Below are positions 44,948 through 55,339 of a stretch of DNA of 64,000 nt, piece after piece. The number at the start of each line of letters is the position of its first letter. Position 1 is the first letter of the stretch. Source of the stretch: Zea mays (lineage: Eukaryota; Streptophyta; Magnoliopsida; Poales; Poaceae); NCBI RefSeq assembly GCF_902167145.1, contig NC_050098.1, positions 31,428,501 through 31,492,500 of the forward strand. The letters run 5' to 3'. The notes below the pieces were generated by a model that was not told the DNA's origin, made no database searches, and was given only the letters and a program-made list of their open reading frames with translations. The position numbers were made by a program, and so were the translations under genes.

Positions 44948-46360
44948 TGTAAGGAAAATGGACCCCGGGCCTTTTGGCTAATTGAGTTTTGGTGTTTGAT
45001 GAACAACACAATCCGTGAACTAATAAGTTTTCTAGTGTTTGTGTTTGTAGTTCACAGGATGCGAAGAGAATTGGACCAAGGCAATGAGGATGCAACACCT
45101 CAAAAGAAGTCATAAAAAGATGCATAGGAGTCTAATACTCAAGAACAAAGAAGCCCGAAGAAATCAGCGAAGAAATCCAAGATAAGGGCTGTCAGCCAGC
45201 GCCTGGTGGCGCACCGGACATTGGTGTCCGGTGTGCACCGGACTGTCCGGTGAGGCACCGGACTGTCTGCGCAGAGAGGCCACAGACAAGCGCTCTCTGG
45301 CTGTAGCACCGGACTGTCCGGTGTGCACCGGACTGTCCGGTGTGCCAACGGGCAGACGGCAACGGTCGGATCCAACGGTCGACTGCTACAGACGCCAACG
45401 GTCGGCTGACGTGGCGTGCACCGGACATCTACTGTGCAGTGTCCGGTGGTGCACCGGACTGTCCGGTGCACCCGACGACAGAAAGCTGCTGCTTTCTGTC
45501 CAACGGCTAGTTTGGGGTGTGGAGGCTATAAATACCACCCCAACCGGCCATTCTCAAGTGTGAGAGCCCAAGCAACATACCAAGACACATAGTGCATATT
45601 TCCAAGTGCTCAAACACCCAAGTGCTTAATAGAATCACTCGGTGATTAGCGTAGGTGCTTTGCGAAGTGCTTAGGTTAGTTAGACCGCTTTAGCGCTTGC
45701 TCTAGGTGAACCCTAGTTAGTTGAGTGAGTTTTGTAAAACCACACAACCCCTCGGCTCTTGCGCGAGCCATTGTAATTGTACCGAGTGGGGCGAGAGTCT
45801 TGCGAGACCGTGACAACCGCGTTTGTGTCACGGCCGCCACCGTGTACCGGAGGGAACGAGGCCCGCGGCGTTTCGGCCGGAAGCTCGATAGTGGAGACGG
45901 CGGGGAGCGTCCGAGAGGAGCCGGAAGCGGAGCACCACTTGCGCGTGGAGAAGGCCCGCGGCTCTCTACGGAGTTACTCGACCGTGGTGCTTGGCCCTCG
46001 CGTGGGCTTCCCTTTGCGTAGGGGCACCAACGAGGATTAGTCGGGACCTTGCGTGGTTCCGGATACCTCGGTAAAAATACCGGCGTCATCCACGAGAGTT
46101 TGCTTCTCTACTTAGCTCTTTACATTCCGCATTTATATTAAGCATTTAAGTTTCAATCTTGTAGTCATACTTATTTAGTGTAGATTAAAACTTAGCCTTT
46201 TGCGGTAGAGATAGCAACACTTAGACAAAACCTAGTTTGCACATTCTAGTTTTGATTATATGCATAGGTTTTGCTCTAGGGATTTAATTGTGGCCTAGTT
46301 CAGTAAAAGTTTTAGAAGTCCTAATTCACCCCCCCTCTTAGGCGTCACCCGTTTCCTACA
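44948..46360 (+). repeat. 3' LTR of the Ji-like element
   Basis: 1,413 bp, colinear with the 5' LTR and of equal length. About 13 substitutions were seen by eye (for example GACCCCGG versus GACTCCGG) and no indels. Confidence 0.93.
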
Positions 46361-47311
46361 AGGCGAACTCGTCGCTCTCGGGAGATGATTAATGGCGTAC
46401 GACTAAAATTCACCGGTCTGTCCGGTCGTGCACCGGACTGTCCGGTGAGCCAACGGTCAGCCGGGGCAACGGTCGGTCGAGGATTCCGCGCGTGACGCGT
46501 GGCCGAGCCAACGGTCACATTGGTGCACCGGACTGTTCGGTGTGCATCGGACAGTGTCCGGTGCGCCAACGGCTCTCAGACTCCAACGGTCGGCTTCGCC
46601 AAATAAGGAAGGATATCTGCACCGGACAGTGTCCGGTGGTGCACTGGACTGTCCGGTGCGCCAGTCGATAGAAGGCATGATCTGCCTTCCAAGATTGCTC
46701 TCAACGGCTCCTAGCTGCCTTGGGGCTATAAAAGGGACCCCTAGGCGCATGGAGGAGCACACCAAGCATTCCTTGAGCACTCTTGATCACTCACACTCCA
46801 TTCTTGCGCACTTGTTCGACATTCTAGTGATTTGAGCTCCGTTCTAGTGTGCTAGTCTTTTGAGCTTAAGTCTGGGTCTTGTGTGTGTGTATTTGCTGTG
46901 ATCTTAGTGTCTTGTGTGAGTTGCTAATCCCTCCCTTACTCCGTGCTTCTTTGTGAACTTCAAGTGTAAGGGCGAGAGGCTCCAAGTTGTGGAGATTCCT
47001 CGCAAACGGGATTAAGAAAAGCAAGCAAAACACCGTGGTATTCAAGTGGGTCTTTGGACCGTTTGAGAGGGGTTGATTGCAACCCTCGTCCGTTGGGACG
47101 CCACAACGTGGAGTAGGCAAGTGTTGGTCTTGGCCGAACCACGGGATAACTATCGTGCCATCTCTGTGATTGATATCTTGTGGTTATTGTGTTTTGTTGA
47201 AGACTCCTCTCTAGCCACTAGCAATTATTGTGCTAACACTTAACCAAGTTTTTGTGGCTTAAGTTTCAAGTGTTACAGGATCACCTATTCACCCCCCTCT
47301 AGGTGCTCTCA
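46361..47311 (+). repeat. Opie-like 3' LTR, second part
   Basis: Resumes GGCGAACTCGTCGCTCTCGG, exactly where the first part stopped, and ends GTGCTCTCA followed by AGATG. Compared with the 5' LTR it has small indels and several substitutions, showing an older insertion. Confidence 0.92.
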
Positions 47312-47349
47312 AGATGAGTATCCTTAATTCAAGACTTTGGTGTTTTATA

Positions 47350-47573
47350 CTCCATTCGTTCCAATTTATAATTCGTTTGACTTTTTTACCTCATGTTTTA
47401 ATGTCTCGTCTTACTAAAAAATCATAATTGTTATTAGTTTTTACTATAATATCGTTTAGCATATAATGTACTTTAAATATGGCTTTGATTTTTTTGCAAA
47501 AAATTTAAATAAGGTAAGCCGATCAAATTTGGTAAAAAAAAGTCAAACGAATTATAAATTGTAACGAATAAAG
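47350..47573. mobile_element. Stowaway MITE
   Basis: CTCCATTCGTTCCAATTTAT at the left and its inverted complement at the right (ATAAATTGTAACGAATAAAG) are classic Stowaway (Tc1/Mariner-type) ends. TA at 47348-47349 and 47574-47575 is the target duplication. 224 bp, non-coding. Confidence 0.88.
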
Positions 47574-47575
47574 TA

Positions 47576-47931
47576 TTATTTATTTATTATTATTATTGTT
47601 GTTGTTGGAGTTGGAGTTATGTTCAATATATTTAATAGATATGTTTGCAAGGAGACAAGAACCATCTAAGCAAAGGTAAGGTGAGTCGTCTTTCTCCGTA
47701 AGGGTTTGTATAATTACGTCTAGATCGATCGAAGGAATCAGAAGTAATTAAGTTTTTTCATAGTCAAAATTAAATAGAAAAATATTTAATTCCTCAATTC
47801 TCTTCGATCAAGACGCAATCAAAAGCCCATAACTTTGATTTGAGCAATCATCCCATTTAAATTGAGGTGATGTATCATGGATTCATTCATCAAATTTAGT
47901 GAAATGACTCCATTTCAAATATTAGTACTAA
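47576..47931. other. Intergenic DNA with short TTA/TTG microsatellite
   Basis: A short trinucleotide run at about 47579-47612, otherwise AT-rich DNA with no gene. It ends in TAA (47929-47931), the target site of the next MITE. Confidence 0.5.
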
Positions 47932-48332
47932 GGCCCTGTTTGTTTCAGATTATAATCTCTCTAGATTATATAATCCATCTCAAATAATCAAATAGTTAAA
48001 CAAACACCTAGATTATGGGTCAGATTATATAATCTAAACCCCAAATTATGATAATCTCATAATCTTCTCAAGACTAGCTTATTTGAGATTATTTTGGTAA
48101 AAGACCCACTGTCCATAGTTATGTAAATAGAAATTACAATATATGCCATCCTTTTTTCCCACCTCAAATAAATAATAAGGGTATTGTTGTCTTTGTGAAT
48201 AATCTACATTGGTATAATCTAAACTACCAAACAACTACATATAGATTATAATATATCTAGATTATAATCTGGATTATATAATTTAGATTATAATCCAGAT
48301 TATATAATTTATAAGTTGAAACAAACAGGCCC
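47932..48332. mobile_element. Tourist-like MITE, first of a tandem pair
   Basis: Ends GGCCCTGTTTGTTTCAGATT and GAAACAAACAGGCCC, flanked by TAA at 47929-47931 and 48333-48335. 401 bp. The AT-rich interior is full of AGATTATAATCT-type palindromes. PIF/Harbinger type. Confidence 0.85.
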
Positions 48333-48335
48333 TAA

Positions 48336-48737
48336 GCCCTGTTTGTTTCAGATTATAATCTCTCCAGATTATATAATCTAGCGCAAATAATCCATTAGGT
48401 AAACAAACAACTAGATTATGAGTTCAGATTATATAATCTAAAGGCCAGATTATGATAATCTCATAATCTCCTCAAGGGTAGCTTATTTGAGATTATTTTG
48501 GCAAAAGAACCACTACCCATGGTTATGTAAATAGAAATTACAATATATGCCATCTTTTTTTCTCACCTTAAATAAACAAACAAGGGTATTATTGTCTTTG
48601 TGAATAATCTACATTTGTATAATCTAAACTACCAAACAACTACATATAGATTATAATATATCTAGATTATAATCTGGATTATATAATTTAGATTATATTC
48701 CAGATTGTATAATCTATAAGCTGAAACAAACAGGCCC
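48336..48737. mobile_element. Tourist-like MITE, second of a tandem pair
   Basis: Same family and orientation as its neighbour (highly similar over its length), starting GCCCTGTTTGTTTCAG. It shares the TAA at 48333-48335 with the first copy and has its own TAA at 48738-48740. 402 bp. Confidence 0.85.
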
Positions 48738-48911
48738 TAACTGACTACGAGAAATGAGATGATAATAGATTAACTCATTATTCAAATCAAATACCCCGTA
48801 ATTCAAACCAAACATCCCATGACTCTTCGTGCCGCAAGTCCGCAACTCGCCAAAGGTTCGTCACGCCTCTACGCATGTGTCGCCGTTCATTCCCAGGCGC
48901 TGGCTCACTAA

Positions 48912-49038
48912 CAGCCCGTTCGTTTACATAGGAATAAACCTGAATTCATTTTAGCTTATCAAAATTTATATAAATTAGAGAAATAATTCGGCTAGAAATT
49001 ATTCCGGATCTCCAATCCGTAAAAACCAAACAGAGCCT
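48912..49038. mobile_element. Small PIF/Harbinger-like MITE
   Basis: Left CAGCCCGTTCGTTTACA and right ACCAAACAGAGCCT are imperfect inverted repeats. TAA occurs on both sides (48909-48911 and 49039-49041). 127 bp, about 340 bp upstream of the kinase TATA box. Confidence 0.55.
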
Positions 49039-49373
49039 TAAAAGTCAAGTGAACGTTTTGTTTGCCGCACTCGCGGCATGGTTGTCTTCCAAACATGGTT
49101 TAAACCTTCGTGCTCACAATTTTGCTCATGCGGGGCGGCAGAGGTGATTGAGAAGGGGTTTATTTATAATAAATGTTTTGTTATGGCTCCATAATACAGT
49201 GGTGTGGCTTTACCGCTTGGGTCACCTAGGTAATTAAACAAGCAAAAAATGGTTAATTAGAATCTTAATGCCAGATTTATCCACGTAACGACGCATCGAG
49301 ACCCATGCAAGGGTAATGATGAAGAGTGCCCACGAAGCTTGTGTGTCCGCGGTCCGCCTTGTCCCCCACCTCC

Positions 49374-49380
49374 TATAAAA
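49374..49380 (+). promoter_or_regulatory. TATA box of the pfkB kinase gene
   Basis: TATAAAA in CTCCTATAAAACGGG, about 130 nt upstream of the start codon. It would place transcription start near 49405-49415 and give a 5' leader of about 100 nt. Confidence 0.6.
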
Positions 49381-49508
49381 CGGGAGCGAAGACGGCCCTC
49401 CCCTTGGAGACTTGCAATCCCATCTGCTCCGGACAGAGCCCTCGCTCCACACCGCCGGCGACCTTTTTCCTCCTCCGCTCGAGGAGTGGGCCAACGGAGG
49501 GAGACCAT

Positions 49509-52500
49509 ATGGGCGCGGAGGCAGCGCATGGGCATCCGCAGCAGCAGCCTCCCTCGTCCCTCCGACCCGGCAGGGAGGCCGCGGCGCCGCCCGCGGTGGT
49601 GGGGCTGCAGCTCTCGGCGCTGATCGACCACGTCGCGCGCGTCGACTGGTCCCTCCTCGACCGCGTCCCTGGCGACCGCGGCGGCTCGCAGCAGGTACTT
49701 CCTTCTCCTTCCCTCCCTCCCACGCGCAACACGGCCGTATAGTTATAATTCGCTTCGCTTCAACTTCTCCAATGTGCAGCTGTCCATTTATTCACAAATT
49801 GAAATCGCAATCCGACTTTGCAATGTCTGGTCTCGTAGAGCCAGTAACACTTACGCCGCATGATTGCCAGATGCTCTCCTCCTTCTTAATGTTTCTTCGG
49901 AGATTCCCTATATCTATCCAAGGGCCAACACGTCCTCGGAATTCTACACCCTTCCCTTCCTTTTTTCCCCTTTTGGGTTTCAGGATGGGTCGTTTGCCAT
50001 CATATGGTTGTTCGAGCCTTTGAGGTAGGTTCTTGCATTAGTGCCGAGTTCTAGCTTTAATTGCGGCCCCACCATGTTGTCGGCTGGCCATGTGAGTATG
50101 TGACGTTTGGATCGCTTGTTCTTCAACACCTAATGCATTCAATTTTGTGATGGAATTACTGTATATTTTTCTGAAAAAACACTAATTCCCTGCCGCAAAA
50201 GAAACCTGTCTAATCTGAATTAGAATTTCATTCATTATCCCTATATCTCTGTGCTTGAAATGATTTGCAGCTAGTTTTGTTTGGTTCCTTAGAAAAAAAT
50301 GCTTTTGAATAATGAATGGGTTGCTGAATCATGTTTTGTCTCTTTTGAATTGCCAATAAATTGCTTGTTCTTTTGTTCCACATGGTTCCACTCTTTCTGT
50401 ACTTGAGCAGAATGATTAAAAAAGCAAGTACTTTCGGAGTTTACAGGCAGATATTTCCTAAATTTGACCTGGTCTGTGCTTTAGTTAACTGTAGCTATTA
50501 TTGATTAAACCTGTTATTGCTTTCACTGAAAAGGGGCCTGCCTGATGGTTGGCATGGTCTACACTGCACACTTCAGGAATGGTCAACAGGTCAAGCAACA
50601 AGCATGGACTAATGTTTCTCAAATTGATTGGTCCGTTGACACCTAACTGTTTAGGCCCCAGAGTTGGTAAAAGTTTGTAATGAAAGAAACTGCTTGCTAC
50701 TATCGACAGGCATCCTTGACTTTTTTTATGCAAATAAATGTAGATGCAGATCCAACTTGTCAAATTTTATTATAATTAAATGTGTCATCGTCATATTTCA
50801 TCTTCGCAATGTTGTCCAGCCTTGGTCTGCAAAAAAAAAAGTTGTTCAGCATTCCCTTTAATTATCATTTATCAAGGGAGAAAAGGTACACCTGGAATGG
50901 TCTTGAATCTTAATATCAGTTCTATTTGACTCGAGACACTCAACCAAATAAGAATTAGGCCCCTCTTACGATGTGATTGCTGAGTCCTTGTATAATCTCT
51001 ACATTGCAATTTTCTTTTCTTTTGGATAGATGAAACGTTAATTTCATAATGCTTAGATAAACCATGTACTTATATCTTCTGGATTTTGTGAAATGGGTTA
51101 GAGGTTTTCCCTCTTATTCGAACCCACTTAATTTATGATCTGAGAGTCAGAGATTCTTCAGTTGATCATGCTGAATATTATTAATTTTCTTCCTGTTGGT
51201 TAGTATGATTCCAAGAGGAAGACATTTGGCTTTAGCTTGCAAACACATCAAAAGCACATCTGCACATGCATACATGTCCAGGAACATATCTATCATTCTA
51301 TCCTATTCTTTGATGCCATTCAAAATAAATTAGGAATTAAAGCTACCCAAGTAAAGTGGAAATTGTATGTTTTGCTAGTTGATGACCTTCCACAGCCTTT
51401 TAGCTATTGTTTGGAGGTTGAAGAATCATGTGTCCAGTCTATTTTATTGTATTTTTTGTGGTCGCATTTGCATCATGAATTATTCCTCTGAACCTGGATT
51501 GGTTTTATATGATATCAAGATCCACTACTACAGTGGAACTATCCTGGCATGGTAACATCATTATGTTGGAAAGCAAAACTGTGTTATTGTGTTAGGTTCA
51601 GAGTTTTCATCTGCCAATGGTTCTATTTACAGGTATCCATTGATGAGCTGAATCATATTCTTGATGAAGTGAATGCCCACATCCTTCCTTCCCGCAATGA
51701 TCTCACTCCGGTAACTACAATAGCCGGTGGAAGTGTTGCCAACACAATCCGTGGGCTCTCAGCTGGTTTTGGGATATCAACTGGAATAATTGGAGCTTGT
51801 GGAGATGACAACCAGGGACTTCTGTTTGTCAACAATATGAGCTTTAGTGGTGTAGATCTCACAAGATTAAGGGCGAAAAAAGGGCACACCGCTCAGGTAG
51901 TCTAATATCTGAAGCCAGAAGTTATCTTTTTTGCCCTTATTTTACTGCATAGTGGATAAGGCTGAAAAGCTCTATTATAGTGTGTGTGCTTGGTCGATGC
52001 AAGCGGCAATCGCACCATGCGGCCATGCCTATCTAGTGCAGTCAAGATACAGGTATCTCCTTATTTGATAATGTTAAATGTTACATAAGTTACTTATATC
52101 TCTTAATAATATTATGATTTTTATATCCTTTTTCCATCTAACAGGCCAATGAATTTAGAAAGGAGGATTTCAAAGGCTCCAAGGTGCCTTTCTTCTTCCC
52201 TTTTTGGCGCACATTTCATTTTGTGATATATGCATTCCTCTTAGGAGAAACATCCAGAGCATATGTCTTTGTTAAGGGCTCCTTTGGAACGCAGGAAATT
52301 CACAGGAATGGTATAGGAACTTCACATGAATTAGTTCAAAAACACAGGAAAAACACAGGATTCAGGAAATAATCTTTTGATCCAAAGAAGGTCGAAGTCT
52401 GAATTTCTCACTGCTATTTACTTTCATGCAGTGGCTCATTGTGAGATATGCACAACAGAACATGGAACAGATTGTCGAAGCTATTAGGATTGCGAAACAG

Positions 52501-53624
52501 GAAGGCCTTTCAGTATCATTAGATTTGGCCAGTTTCGAGGTGTGTATGCATCTTTATTACTGACCTTATGGTTCAGTAGAAGTTAACTTTGTAAACACTG
52601 TCATATTTCCTTGTGATTGGCTACATGCAGATGGTTCGTGACTCTAGGTCTAAACTTGTTAACCTTTTGGAGACTGGTAACATTGACCTTTGCTTCGCCA
52701 ACGAAGATGAAGCTAGGGAGGTTATAGGGTGAGTCTTTCTAAGATCGTATGCTGATGCATCTAAGTAGGAAAGCAATGAAAGAAAATGGTGAACCGGCTA
52801 AATTCGATTGGATGAAAATATCCGTTCACATCTTTTGAAGTGTCATAGTGCAACCAACCTAAGGTATGTGCCTGGACTTCATCTGTTGCTTTTATCTGTA
52901 GGGGAAGCCTGGAATCAGATCCAGAGGAGGCGCTTGCATTCTTGGGCAAGTACTGCAAATGGGCCGTGGTGACACTTGCTTCAAAGGGATGCATGGCAAA
53001 GCATGGCAAACAGGTGAGTTTTAACTTTAGGCCAGTTGCAGCCTGTATGGTCAGTCAATAATGTTCGCACCCAATTTACATAATCTTCTTGAGAATGATA
53101 TTTTAGTTGTTATGTCTTCTGGAGGATGACAGCAAGTCTTTTTAGTTGATACAGCGTACGAAACCAAAATCGTGGCGAATGAGCAGGCTGAGTATTTAGT
53201 AGTGCCTAGCAGTAGTAATACCAGTACAAAAATGTACAGAGACTAGTTTCAGATGCATTGTTTTAAAATTTTCGACTGGTGTTAAGCATTGAGCACCGAC
53301 CAGGTGTCCTTGTTTTTGGTGGTAAAGAAAAATTGATCACAAGTATGTGACAGCGACAGCGATGAATGGATGCAGGTCGTTCGAGTCCCGGCCATCGGGG
53401 AGAGCAACGCGGTGGACACAACTGGAGCGGGCGACCTGTTCGCGAGCGGGTTCCTGTACGGGCTGGTGAAGGGGCTGCCGCTGGAGGAGTGCTGCAAGGT
53501 CGGGGCGTGCAGCGGCGGGTCGGTGACGCGGGCGCTCGGCGGGGAGGTGCGGCCGGAGAACTGGCAGTGGATGTACAAGCAGATGCACGCCAGGGGCTTG
53601 CTGCTCCCGGAGCTCAAGAACTGA
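49509..53624 (+). CDS. pfkB-family carbohydrate/nucleoside kinase, 8 exons
   Basis: Coding exons: 49509-49694, 51633-51896, 51981-52052, 52145-52183, 52432-52539, 52631-52728, 52902-53013 and 53376-53624. All introns are GT-AG and all exons join in frame, giving 375 residues. The family transfers phosphate from ATP to a sugar or nucleoside. Seen: an N-terminal low-complexity part, then LQLSALIDHVARVDWSLLD (about 33-51); the substrate-side glycine motif AGGSVANT (93-100); the NxxE magnesium motif NEDE (247-250); and the pfkB signature DTTGAGD with catalytic Asp313. It resembles the plant adenosine-kinase-like group (recalled Arabidopsis At1g19600); the substrate is unproven. No signal or transit peptide is evident. 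Intron 1 is 1.9 kb. It is the only intact host gene here, with MITEs in its upstream region and one in intron 4. Confidence 0.92.
52275..52391. mobile_element. Short MITE-like insertion in kinase intron 4
   Basis: Starts GGGCTCCTTTGGAACGCAGG and ends TTTTGATCCAAAGAAGGTC, an imperfect inverted pair of the style seen in grass 'TTTGGAACGCAGGAA' MITEs. About 117 bp, fully intronic. Exact ends and target duplication are uncertain. Confidence 0.4.
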
Positions 53625-54011
53625 ATGAAACTATTGCTGCTGTAGCTTTAGCTAGCTAAATGCCTGCATGCTGCACCAGCTGTTGTATCTCCCAGCTCTC
53701 GAAGACTCGTAGCATCACCCAGGGCCGGTCGAGTGGCCAGTATCCAGCCTTCCGTTGTTAATTGCTGGCGTTACCTTTCCCCTGCTAGTCTGTTAATGTT
53801 ACTAGAATATTGGTGTCCATGACCATGCTTGATTGCTGGCATGGTGAAGGACGGGCAGATACATTAGTTGATTTGTAGAGCCACTCCTAAGACTGAATCA
53901 ATCAGATGGAGTATATTGATTACTGCACTTCATGTGTGTGCTAGCTGCCTAGCTAGAGTACTATTTTCTACGCCCAAAATTTGTATGCTGTTTTGTCTTT
54001 GTAAGTACATA
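53625..54011 (+). other. 3' untranslated and downstream region of the kinase gene
   Basis: Follows the TGA at 53622-53624. No clear AATAAA was found; AT-rich, TGTT-containing stretches near 53790-53830 could be the poly(A) region. A 70-codon frame at 53868-54080 reads into the Stowaway element and is not a gene. Confidence 0.4.
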
Positions 54012-54170
54012 CTCATTCCGTCCAAAAATAAAATTTGTTTTAGACTAAACATACATTCATACAATAATCTACAAATTTAGTTTGTATATGTCTATATTTA
54101 CTATATTATTTATTTAAATATGGACGAAAAAAGAACTAGAAATAACTATATTTTGGGTTTTGAGATGGAG
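54012..54170. mobile_element. Stowaway-like MITE downstream of the kinase
   Basis: CTCATTCCGTCCAAAAATA and TATTTTGGGTTTTGAGATGGAG are Stowaway-style ends. TA occurs at 54010-54011 and 54171-54172. 159 bp. Confidence 0.75.
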
Positions 54171-54219
54171 TAACTTTTTTTTATTGTCGGCCAAGATACT
54201 TATATATTGCACTAGTTAG

Positions 54220-54242
54220 GTGCCCGTGTGTTGCAACGGCAC
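54220..54242 (-). other. Helitron 3' terminal hairpin
   Basis: The minus strand reads GTGCCGTTGCAACACACGGGCAC: a GTGCC/GGCAC stem eight bases before the CTAG terminus, the standard Helitron replication-termination signal and very close to the common maize form. Confidence 0.8.
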
Positions 54243-54832
54243 ACAAATATTCAACAAAATGTGAGCACACACCGATTACATAAAAAAGAACACATATATT
54301 ATCAATGAAGTTTTCTTTAGAATCTGATACATTAGAGCACCAAATTACACAAAGGTACATGATAAGAATATGTCTAAGTTTGTGTTATTTACTCATTTGT
54401 CCTCGATTCACCATATCAATTAATCATAGACAGAAAATAGAGCAACCAATCATAAATCCATACATGGCTACATGCCTAGAAAGAAGAATACAGTGATATT
54501 ATTATTGTGTACTTACAGCTAAAACTGAAGTGGGAAAGATATTATATATTTAGAAATGACAGCTAAGCTTACATCTTTGACCTCCACGTACTCTCTATTA
54601 ATCGTTTTGTAGAAATGACGGGCTTCCGATTTTATGATAGCCAGACGTGACAATAGCTTGTATATCCTGCTTGGGAAGCAAGCTGTAGAGGTCAAGCACT
54701 CAACTAAAATCTAGTACAGATGTATTCAAACAACAAAACAAGTACAGATGTACATAACCTTATTTACTTGAACACTACAAAGGTTATTATTAGTCCTTTT
54801 TTTATTTCTCAGCAAAAATAAAAAGGTTCAGC

Positions 54833-54951
54833 CCTGTTAAATAATAGAAAAAATGCCCTCCTCATATAAACTAACATGAAACGCTTAAAGTAAAAAGACA
54901 TTGAAAATGAAATTCGTGCACCTAATTTATTGAGGAAATTACAACAAGAAA
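54833..54951. repeat. 119-bp direct repeat, copy A (copy B 55217-55335)
   Basis: The two copies differ at two positions (ACATTG/ACACTG and TTTATTG/TTTCTTG) and bracket the exon-like piece at 54952-55216, indicating a tandem duplication or exon shuffling within the Helitron. Confidence 0.9.
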
Positions 54952-55215
54952 TTCTCCATCGCTTCTTCGGCGCAAAGATGAAGCTCCCTGTACGTATTTG
55001 CAGATGCAGAGGTGAAGTTCTCCATCGCTTCGAAAATATTCCTCAGGCCTATTTGCAGACTACCGGCTTCAGCGCCAGGGCCTCGCTCATGTAACGCTTG
55101 TGCAGACAAGGACACACTGCCCTGGTTCGAAATGAGCACAAGCTTCTTGTTCTGTGCCTCCAGAGCCTTGCGCATCGATTGTTCGCCATCAGACCCTGCC
55201 TTTGCTCCGATCTGT
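54939..55215 (-). pseudogene. Captured terminal exon of an unidentified gene
   Basis: On the minus strand an acceptor-like TTATTTAACAG precedes an open exon of about 90 codons (AQIGAKAGSDGEQS...LEAQNKKLVLISNQ...LRNIFEAMENF), ending in a TAA stop. The residue pattern is protein-like and helical, and an AMENF motif recurs about 25 residues apart. I do not recognise the family. Its upstream exons were not found in the Helitron. It is probably a captured 3' gene fragment rather than a working gene. Confidence 0.45.
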
Positions 55216-55339
55216 GCCTGTTAAATAATAGAAAAAATGCCCTCCTCATATAAACTAACATGAAACGCTTAAAGTAAAAAGACACTGAAAATGAAATTCG
55301 TGCACCTAATTTCTTGAGGAAATTACAACAAGAAAAGAA

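Larger units (their letters stand above)
39941..46360 (+). mobile_element. Ji-like Sirevirus lacking pol (gag-only), nested in the Opie 3' LTR
   Basis: LTRs are 1,413 bp each, TGTAAGGAAAATGGA...GTTTCCTACA. The target duplication AGGCG lies at 39936-39940 and 46361-46365. The internal part is only about 3.6 kb: primer site, gag, then the 3' untranslated region with many GGGGGAG tracts, and no protease, integrase, RT or RNase H. It must have been mobilised by proteins supplied in trans. By eye I count about 13 LTR differences (about 0.9%), nearly all transitions. The Ji/PREM-2 name is from recalled LTR style. Confidence 0.9.
21249..47311 (+). mobile_element. Opie-like Sirevirus, split by two nested retrotransposons
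   Basis: The target duplication AGATG lies at 21244-21248 and 47312-47316. The LTRs begin TGAAAGGGAAATGTGCCC and end GTGCTCTCA. Without the inserts at 25,922-36,408 and 39,941-46,360 (plus their 5-bp duplications) the element is about 9.1 kb, normal for the maize Opie family. The LTR sequence, the Sirevirus-size gag and the run of GGGGGAG purine tracts before the 3' LTR support the assignment; the name comes from recalled family features. Coding damage in pol and visible LTR differences make it the oldest of the three nested elements. Confidence 0.9.

Noticed and set aside
45139..45471. Minus- and plus-strand frames of about 110 codons rich in HRTVRC/CTGLSG repeats (also 40132-40556, 21418-22036, 1623-2127)
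   Set aside because: They are translations of the CCGGACTGTCCGG palindromes in LTRs and recur in each LTR copy on both strands; they are not proteins.
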